From Lachnospiraceae bacterium (GTDB lineage: Bacteria; Bacillota; Clostridia; Lachnospirales; Lachnospiraceae): DNA of 35,166 nt. The notes under the pieces are model-generated. The model was not told the DNA's origin. It was given only the letters and a program-made list of their open reading frames with translations, and did no database searches. Position numbers and translations under genes: made by a program. Shown piece by piece: positions 29,936 to 35,166 of the stretch (positions are counted from its first letter, which is position 1; each line of letters begins with the position of its first letter). The stretch spans positions 1 through 35,166 of the forward strand of contig JAGAPO010000007.1 in assembly GCA_017623215.1 (NCBI GenBank), read 5' to 3'.

Positions 29936-31288
29936 ATGGAAATAGCGCAGTTAAGTGATTTATTAAAAGAATGTGGAATTGTAGGCGCGGGAGGTGCCGG
30001 ATTCCCGACTTACGCGAAGTTAGACAAGAGAGCCAAGACCATCATCCTCAACTGTGCGGAATGTGAGCCGCTGCTTCGTCTGCACAGACAGCTCCTGGGA
30101 CACCACGCCTATGAGGTGTTATCCGCATTTTATGAGATTGGTAAGGCGGTAGGCGCCGAGAAGATGATTATTGGAATGAAACGCGCCTATTCGAATACGA
30201 TCGAAGCGGTTCAGGAATACCTTGGGCTGTATAAAGGAATGGAGTTAAAGCTCCTTGACGAAGTATATCCGGCGGGAGATGAGGTTGTACTGATCTATGA
30301 GACAACGGGTAAGGTAGTACCGCCCGGAGGACTTCCGATTGAGATTGGAGTTGCGGTCTTCAATGTTGAGACCGTGTATAACATCCATCGTGCTCTGAAC
30401 TACAACGAGCCGGTAACCGATAAGCTGGTTACCTTGGCCGGTGAGGTAGAGCATCCGATGACAATTCGGATTCCGCTTGGAATGACGGTCAGAGAAGCGC
30501 TTACCTTCGCTGGAAAAGAGCTGGTCTCCGATCCGGCCTATGTAATGGGCGGTCCTATGATGGGCAATCTGGTATCCGGGAATGACCTCATCACCAAGAC
30601 CTCGAATGCCATAATCGTACTTCCCAAAGATCATCCGGTCGTATTAAAGAAGCAGAAGAATACGGCAATTGATATGAAACGTGCGGCGGCCGCATGCTGT
30701 CAGTGCAGCATGTGCACGGATCTGTGTCCGAGAAATCTCTTAGGACATCCGATAGAGCCGAACAAATTCATGCTTGCGGCGACCTGTAAGGACGTACAGG
30801 ATACCGGTATTTTCCTGAATACCATGTTCTGTTCCTCCTGCGGTTTATGCGAACTGTATTCCTGTCCGCAGGGACTCTCACCAAGAACTCTGATTACCGA
30901 GTACAAGACCGGTCTCAGAAAAGCGGGAATCCGCCCGCCTAAGGGCGTAGAGGCCGCACCGGTGAATCCGGCGAGAGAATACAGAAAAGTGCCGAGACAG
31001 CGTCTGGTAGCAAGACTCGGATTGACTCCTTATGTTAAGAAAGCCCCTCTGATTGAAGGAAGAGTCAAAGCGGAACGCGTAAAGATACTGCTTTCCCAGC
31101 ATATCGGAGCGCCTGCGAAGCTCATGGTCAAAGCAGGGGACGAAGTAGTGAAGGGTCAGGTAATCGGAGCGCCTGCAGGCGGACTCAGTACGACAATCCA
31201 TGCCTCCATAAGCGGAACAGTCTTAGAGGCGAATGATAAATTTGTAATGATAGAAGCAGGCAGAAAGGACGGACACTTAGATGAGTAA
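29936..31288 (+). CDS. PduS/RnfC-like Fe-S flavoprotein
   Basis: Electron-transfer protein, 450 residues, probably moving electrons between NADH/flavin in the lumen and carriers outside. N-terminal RnfC-type NADH/flavin domain (GIVGAGGAGFPTYAKL, AECEPLL, TGKVVPPGGLPIEIGVAVFNVET). Two Fe-S cluster motifs: Cys254, Cys255, Cys257, Cys260, Cys264 (ACCQCSMCTDLCP) and Cys299, Cys302, Cys305, Cys310 (CSSCGLCELYSCP). The C-terminal part is a biotinyl-like barrel (GAPAKLMVKAGDEVVKGQVIGAPAGG). In the enteric Pdu system PduS works on cobalamin reduction. Here, without B12, a redox or activase-support role is more likely. It overlaps the next gene by 8 bases. Confidence 0.92.
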   Translation: MEIAQLSDLLKECGIVGAGGAGFPTYAKLDKRAKTIILNCAECEPLLRLHRQLLGHHAYEVLSAFYEIGKAVGAEKMIIGMKRAYSNTIEAVQEYLGLYKGMELKLLDEVYPAGDEVVLIYETTGKVVPPGGLPIEIGVAVFNVETVYNIHRALNYNEPVTDKLVTLAGEVEHPMTIRIPLGMTVREALTFAGKELVSDPAYVMGGPMMGNLVSGNDLITKTSNAIIVLPKDHPVVLKKQKNTAIDMKRAAAACCQCSMCTDLCPRNLLGHPIEPNKFMLAATCKDVQDTGIFLNTMFCSSCGLCELYSCPQGLSPRTLITEYKTGLRKAGIRPPKGVEAAPVNPAREYRKVPRQRLVARLGLTPYVKKAPLIEGRVKAERVKILLSQHIGAPAKLMVKAGDEVVKGQVIGAPAGGLSTTIHASISGTVLEANDKFVMIEAGRKDGHLDE

Positions 31289-31829
31289 AGCAATCGGTAT
31301 GGTGGAATATAAGACGGTATCCGCGGGCGTTGTAGCCGCAGATGCCATGGTAAAAACAGCCGAAATAGAAGTAATAGAGGCCGAGACCGTCTGCCCTGGT
31401 AAGTATATCGTCATTATCAGCGGCGATTTAAGCGCAGTCCGGGCGGCAGTAGATGTTGCAAGGAACAACTACGGCACCCATCTGATTGATGATTTCGTAC
31501 TCGGCAACCCGCATGAGTCGATATTCCCGGCCATCTACGGGGCAACGCACATCGAGAACATCAGCGCGCTTGGAATCCTGGAGACCTACGACGCGGCTTC
31601 GATTATCGTAGCTGCGGATGAGGCGGCCAAGACGGCAATCGTTGATCTGATTGAGCTGCGCCTTGCGCGAGGAATGTGCGGCAAATCCTACCTGATGCTG
31701 ACCGGTGAGGTAGCAGCGGTAGAAGCGGCAATTGAACGCGCGAAGGCAGCGGTTGGACCGAAGGGAATGTATCTGGATTCCTCGGTAATCGCACATCCGG
31801 ATCAGAGAATCTGCGATAAGATTCTGTAA
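31281..31829 (+). CDS. BMC-T shell protein, PduT type with Fe-S pore cysteine
   Basis: Tandem-BMC-domain trimeric shell protein, 182 residues (domains about 3-88 and 95-180). Cys38 in ETVCPGKY is in the position that binds a [4Fe-4S] cluster at the three-fold pore in PduT. It overlaps the PduS-like gene by 8 bases, so the two are translationally coupled. Together they would form an electron path across the shell. The second domain has ARGMCGKSYLM at the equivalent place. Last shell gene of the locus. Confidence 0.93.
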   Translation: MSKAIGMVEYKTVSAGVVAADAMVKTAEIEVIEAETVCPGKYIVIISGDLSAVRAAVDVARNNYGTHLIDDFVLGNPHESIFPAIYGATHIENISALGILETYDAASIIVAADEAAKTAIVDLIELRLARGMCGKSYLMLTGEVAAVEAAIERAKAAVGPKGMYLDSSVIAHPDQRICDKIL

Positions 31830-31835
31830 GAAAGG

Positions 31836-31938
31836 AACAGTTCGGATAACTCCTTCAGAAAAAGGCAGTGATGCGTTCGAACTGTCCGAACTGTTGCGTA
31901 AGAGACCACAGGGCGTCCGGTTAATTCCGGACGCCCTG
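31836..31938 (+). promoter_or_regulatory. two strong hairpins between the shell gene and the DeoR gene
   Basis: Stem AACAGTTCGGA / TCCGAACTGTT (31836-31846 with 31885-31895). Stem CAGGGCGTCCGG / CCGGACGCCCTG (31909-31920 with 31927-31938, 6-base loop). Neither is followed by a T-run, so read-through into the regulator gene seems possible. They may set the regulator's level or stabilise the operon's 3' end. Confidence 0.6.
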
Positions 31939-31975
31939 AATAGAATAACGGCAGAATCCGGAAGGGAGAGAAGAC

Positions 31976-32746
31976 ATGCTTGCAATCGAGAGAAGAAATC
32001 AGATACTGGAGAAGCTTCAGACAGAGAAAAAGGTACTGGTCAGTGACCTAAGTCAGATCTATGATGTAACAGAAGAGACGATAAGGCGTGACCTCGAAAA
32101 GCTTGAGAAAAGCGGTCTGATAACGAAGAGCTACGGCGGGGCGGTTCTGAACGAGAATACGAACCTCGATCTGCCCTTTAACGTGCGCAAGAACCGGAAC
32201 GTAGTCAGCAAACAGAAGATTGCCGGACTCATGAGAGACCTGATAAAGGACGGCGATACGATTATGCTTGATTCGAGCACGACAGCTGTATTCATCGCAA
32301 AGGCCCTGAAGGACAGAAAGAACCTGACGGTAATCACGAACTCCATCGAGATTTTAATCGAACTTGCAGACGTATCGGGATGGCGAATCCTCTCTACGGG
32401 AGGAACCTTACGGGAAGGCTCCCTGGACCTGGTCGGTCCGCAGAGCGACAGTATGATTCGTTCCTACTATGCGGAAAAAGCGATTATCTCCTGTAAAGGA
32501 ATTGATTTAACCAAAGGCATCACCGACTCCAACGAGCTTCTTGCCGGAAGCAAAAAGGCAATGTTAGAGGCTTCGAAGCAGAAGATCCTCGTGGTGGATT
32601 CCAGTAAGTTCGGCAGCATCGCATTTACGAAGATCGGAGACATTCGAGACTTTGATATTGTTGTAACGGACCTGGAACCCGAGGAGCAGTGGAAGGAATA
32701 TTTCACGGATAACGGAGTGGAATGCCGATTTGGGCAGCCGGGCTGA
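31976..32746 (+). CDS. DeoR-family transcriptional regulator
   Basis: Sugar-phosphate-responsive repressor, 256 residues. The N-terminal HTH is VLVSDLSQIYDVTEETIRRDLEKLEKSGLITKSYGGAV. The C-terminal DeoR sensor domain has DGDTIMLDSSTTAVFIAKAL, LTVITNSIEI, STGGTLREGSLDLVGP and SCKGIDLTKGITDSNE. It lies last in the microcompartment locus in the same direction and is the natural candidate to control the promoter at 18531. The expected effector is a deoxy-sugar phosphate or DHAP (inference). ATG with AAGGGAGAG upstream. It is followed by a strong terminator. Confidence 0.92.
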   Translation: MLAIERRNQILEKLQTEKKVLVSDLSQIYDVTEETIRRDLEKLEKSGLITKSYGGAVLNENTNLDLPFNVRKNRNVVSKQKIAGLMRDLIKDGDTIMLDSSTTAVFIAKALKDRKNLTVITNSIEILIELADVSGWRILSTGGTLREGSLDLVGPQSDSMIRSYYAEKAIISCKGIDLTKGITDSNELLAGSKKAMLEASKQKILVVDSSKFGSIAFTKIGDIRDFDIVVTDLEPEEQWKEYFTDNGVECRFGQPG

Positions 32747-32760
32747 GGGAACGAGGCGAT

Positions 32761-32837
32761 AACACAGAAGCCAGCAGCAAGGGTGTCGGATGTATCAGGT
32801 ATGCATCCGACACCCTGCGGTTGGCTTCTGTGTTTTT
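32761..32837 (+). terminator. intrinsic terminator of the microcompartment locus
   Basis: Large nested hairpin: AACACAGAAGCCA / TGGCTTCTGTGTT (32761-32773 with 32822-32834) encloses GGGTGTCGGATG / CATCCGACACCC (32781-32792 with 32804-32815), ending in TTTTT. It separates the locus from the convergent phosphoesterases. Confidence 0.85.
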
Positions 32838-32867
32838 GGTCAAAGCGAACTCGTGTGAGTCCCTCTA

Positions 32868-33785
32868 TCATTCCTTTGCAGCCGAATAATCGGCCGGATA
32901 ATTCTCCTTTGCCGGAAAATAGCATTCTGAAAATACATGATCATCATGATTCCGGAAAAAAATCCCCATGGATTGATCTTCATAAATATGTAAAAACACA
33001 CTTCTGCACTTATGTCCTCTGATATGCTCGAAACTGGACACATTAATCTGGGGAATATCATGCCAGTCAACCCAGCAAATCCGCCGATACGCATGCTCTT
33101 TCGCCCAGGTAACATCTCCGATGTGAGCATGTCCATAAAAATGAATCTTAACATTGTCAGGCAAAGGAAACATCCTCGATAATAAACCGGAAGCGCGGTT
33201 CCCGCCGGCAAACGAATAATGCGCGGCTGTAATCACCGGCTGCTTTAAGGAAGCGATTTCCTCTCGGATTCGTGCAAAGGTCTGCTCATGCGGGTACCCC
33301 TCTCCATGAAACTCGCCATGAATTGCCATCCACGAGAGATCGGAAGCGCTGTGATCACAAAAGAAATATACCATAAAGTCTCCCAGAGCAACTTTAAAAT
33401 AGGGATCCGCAGAGCTCTTCGCCGAATACCATCCCGGATGCTCCTTCACCGTATCATAAAACGGAAGAAATAACGGTTCTTCCTTATGATAACACGAATA
33501 CTCCAGATCGTGATTACCGATCGCATAACACAACGGCAGCTTTGTCCGAGCAAACGCCTCTTCCTGCATTCGGCACATCTTTAAAAGATGTTCTTTATTG
33601 CTTCCCTCCACGGAATCACCAAGATACCATATCATATCTGCCGGAGCTCCGAGACGGTCATAATCCTCCATGGAAATATCCAGGCATTCCTTTGCGTAAT
33701 TCGGATTGCTCTGCTGCAAATCAGAAAAGATCCATATCTTATGCTTCGCTCTCTTTAACGATTCTTCATAAATAAAGTCATACAT
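32868..33785 (-). CDS. calcineurin-like metallophosphoesterase
   Basis: Cytoplasmic metallophosphoesterase of 305 residues. The five family blocks are present: FSDLQ (D-x-Q in place of D-x-H), LGDSVEG (GD), AIGNHDLE (GNHD), ITAAHYSF (H) and FYGHAHIGD (GH.H). The family acts on phosphodiesters, nucleotides or phospholipid heads; the substrate cannot be inferred. ATG with AGAGGAG about 10 bases upstream. It lies 57 bases downstream of the second phosphoesterase and probably shares its transcript. Confidence 0.85.
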   Translation of the reverse strand: MYDFIYEESLKRAKHKIWIFSDLQQSNPNYAKECLDISMEDYDRLGAPADMIWYLGDSVEGSNKEHLLKMCRMQEEAFARTKLPLCYAIGNHDLEYSCYHKEEPLFLPFYDTVKEHPGWYSAKSSADPYFKVALGDFMVYFFCDHSASDLSWMAIHGEFHGEGYPHEQTFARIREEIASLKQPVITAAHYSFAGGNRASGLLSRMFPLPDNVKIHFYGHAHIGDVTWAKEHAYRRICWVDWHDIPQINVSSFEHIRGHKCRSVFLHIYEDQSMGIFFRNHDDHVFSECYFPAKENYPADYSAAKE

Positions 33786-33842
33786 AGCCTTACGTCTCCT
33801 CTCTTTCTAAGCGACATACCGGGGTGTACCGGCGAGATTGGT

Positions 33843-34829
33843 TCACCCTTGTTCCCCGGCCGGAGTCATATCCACAAACTCGTGAGATACCTCAGCGACT
33901 CCGTCCGAGGTAACACGGATAACCGTTCCTCCGTTCAGACGCGGGTCATAGTAACAGCCGGCACCGGTCTTTAAGCCATAGGCCAGCCGGACTCCCTGAT
34001 ACGGAATCATCCAGGTATTCTTATGATCATGTCCGGCAATGATTGTCTTCGTGGAATGCAGCCTGGTAATCACATCCATAACCCCGTCATCGGCCATAGG
34101 AGTATTTACCGCGTCAAATTGTACTCCGACGCTCTCAGGATACGCTTCCCGTTGGCACTCCCCGCTAAGGAACATCTCAAGAGGGGCCTGGCGTATGTTA
34201 ATATCGTCTCGGAATACTGCCTGCGAAGCCAGACGGTATGCATGGATCGGAATATGTATTATCAGCGTCGTATCCGTACAGCCCTCATCAGCCAGTGCAC
34301 GGATCTGGCGCTCATACCAGGATAGCTGTTCAGGCCACAGCTTATCCAGAGCCCGGCAGTTTTTCCCCTCCGCATTCGTATAGGAGATCGTATGATGAGT
34401 ATCCATCAGAATGAGTCCTTCGATGATTTTTCCTTCTTCCTCAATACGGATGACATAATTCCCGTTGCCAAGCGCAGCGTCTCCCCTTTCATAGAGGAAA
34501 TACGGATGATTCTCATATCCCTCCACCACTCGTTCCACTGCTTCCGGACCATACTGATTATCATGGTTGCCCCATATAGGTGCCCAAGGAATCGCAAAAC
34601 GATCCATAAAATCGGCCAGCGCTTCATAGGCTGCATACTGACCGGCATCCGCTACATCGCCGCTGAGCGTAATCAGATCGGGATGCACCCGGTCCACAAG
34701 CTCCGTTACGGTATCCGTAAAGATCCTGCGGTGCTCATGACCCTCCTCCCATTCTTCGTTGCGCATCTGCGGATCGGTAAGATTTAATATAATAAAATCC
34801 CTCTCCGGTGATTTTTTCATTGTAATCAT
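33843..34829 (-). CDS. calcineurin-like metallophosphoesterase
   Basis: 328 residues with AAGGAGG 9 bases before the ATG at 34829. Motifs: NLTDPQM (D-x-Q), LSGDVADAGQYAAY (GD), IWGNHDNQYG (GNHD), LIIHIPIHAY (H) and IAGHDHKN (GH.H), the purple-acid-phosphatase/YkuE-like order. It is not a close copy of its neighbour, having a different length and low similarity outside the blocks. No signal peptide, so it is cytoplasmic. Together with 32868-33785 it makes a two-gene minus-strand unit of unknown substrate. Confidence 0.85.
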   Translation of the reverse strand: MITMKKSPERDFIILNLTDPQMRNEEWEEGHEHRRIFTDTVTELVDRVHPDLITLSGDVADAGQYAAYEALADFMDRFAIPWAPIWGNHDNQYGPEAVERVVEGYENHPYFLYERGDAALGNGNYVIRIEEEGKIIEGLILMDTHHTISYTNAEGKNCRALDKLWPEQLSWYERQIRALADEGCTDTTLIIHIPIHAYRLASQAVFRDDINIRQAPLEMFLSGECQREAYPESVGVQFDAVNTPMADDGVMDVITRLHSTKTIIAGHDHKNTWMIPYQGVRLAYGLKTGAGCYYDPRLNGGTVIRVTSDGVAEVSHEFVDMTPAGEQG

Positions 34830-35142
34830 GCAGCAATACCTCCTTTCCGTACATTATGGCATAGTGCGCCTATGAATACAATAGAAATAATACAACATTT
34901 TAAAAGTAAAACACCAAAACGATCCACTGGGAAGGGAATCCCCCCCCCACGGACGGGACGCACTCGCCTGCCGGAAAAACAGTTGCTAACTGCTTATAAT
35001 GGGCGATACCGGACGGATGTCTGATTTCCTAATTCTTTTTCTTGGCTTTCCGAGGAGAATCTGTTATACTAAGGATAGTTGCTCGTAAAGGAGTTCCTGC
35101 TCCGAAAGATATCGCCGCATCCGCGGCAGAATGAGAGGATAT
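34830..35142. other. divergent intergenic region
   Basis: No gene. It contains AT-rich upstream DNA for the phosphoesterase unit, a run of nine C (34940-34948), an isolated TATAAT near 35000, the promoter at 35042-35070, and then hairpins GGAG-ttcctg-CTCC and GCCGC-atcc-GCGGC just before AGAATGAGAGG. Confidence 0.5.
35042..35070 (+). promoter_or_regulatory. promoter of the right-edge gene
   Basis: -35 TTGGCT (35042-35047), 17-base spacer, -10 TATACT (35065-35070), about 70 bases upstream of the ATG at 35143. Confidence 0.55.
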
Positions 35143-35166
35143 ATGATTCAGTTAGAACGTACCCAG
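35143..35166 (+). CDS. first eight codons of an unidentified gene, cut by the window edge
   Basis: ATG 35143 is followed by codons for MIQLERTQ up to the window end, with AGAGGA about 6 bases upstream and a promoter in place. Too short to identify. Confidence 0.5.

Noticed and set aside
34940..34948. C9 homopolymer as a phase-variation tract
   Set aside because: It lies in intergenic DNA away from the promoter boxes and may be a sequencing-length artefact; no coding frame is affected.

Overview
The window looks like a chromosomal segment from a Firmicute of the family Lachnospiraceae (Roseburia / Lachnoclostridium-like). The evidence is the gene order tig-clpP-clpX-lon-engB, strong AGGAGG-type ribosome binding sites with sigma-A promoters, YesM/AraC-type regulators, intracellular GH13 and GH3 glycosidases, and a glycyl-radical (B12-independent) propanediol microcompartment locus. 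No rRNA, tRNA, CRISPR array or complete insertion sequence was seen.

Layout. (1) 1-5263 is AT-richer and partly decayed. It holds a sensor histidine kinase whose 5' end is missing, with nested palindromes at the break; an intact GH13 alpha-glucosidase-type enzyme; remnants of two SGNH/DUF4886-type esterases; and a convergent YesN-type response regulator with its own promoter and terminator. (2) 5264-9487 holds an AraC regulator divergent from a GH3 beta-glycosidase, a truncated nucleotide-kinase remnant and a YitT/YczE-like membrane protein. (3) 9872-18195 is conserved housekeeping: glmM, trigger factor, clpP, clpX, lon, engB. (4) 18531-32837 is a microcompartment locus for fucose/rhamnose-derived 1,2-propanediol. 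(5) 32868-34829 holds two adjacent calcineurin-like phosphoesterases on the minus strand, followed by the first eight codons of another gene at the right edge.

How the microcompartment genes fit together. A class II aldolase would cleave fuculose-1-phosphate or rhamnulose-1-phosphate to DHAP and lactaldehyde. An alcohol dehydrogenase can interconvert aldehydes and alcohols (lactaldehyde to 1,2-propanediol, propanal to propanol). The glycyl radical dehydratase (Cys438, Gly817), switched on by its radical-SAM activase, makes propanal. A CoA-acylating aldehyde dehydrogenase and a PduL phosphotransacylase carry it to propionyl-phosphate. An RnfC/PduS-like Fe-S flavoprotein and a PduT-like trimer (Cys38) would move electrons across the shell. 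The shell is built from four BMC-H proteins, a EutS/PduU-type permuted BMC-H, a BMC-P pentamer and the BMC-T. Amphipathic encapsulation-type helices are visible on the aldolase (C-terminus), aldehyde dehydrogenase, alcohol dehydrogenase and PduL (N-termini), and probably on a GlcG/HbpS-like protein. A DeoR regulator closes the locus. Sugar isomerase, sugar kinase and propionate kinase genes are not in the window.

Most notable observations: a BMC-H gene with an 82-residue hydrophilic extension and a strong in-frame internal start that should also yield the bare shell protein; a recurrent leader element (TGCC, variable stem, GGCAG(G)AATG) just before several start codons, with pairing changes that look compensatory; a BMC-H with an abnormal pore loop; a four-cysteine hinge between aldolase and encapsulation helix; and a 14-codon leader ORF overlapping the dehydratase start.
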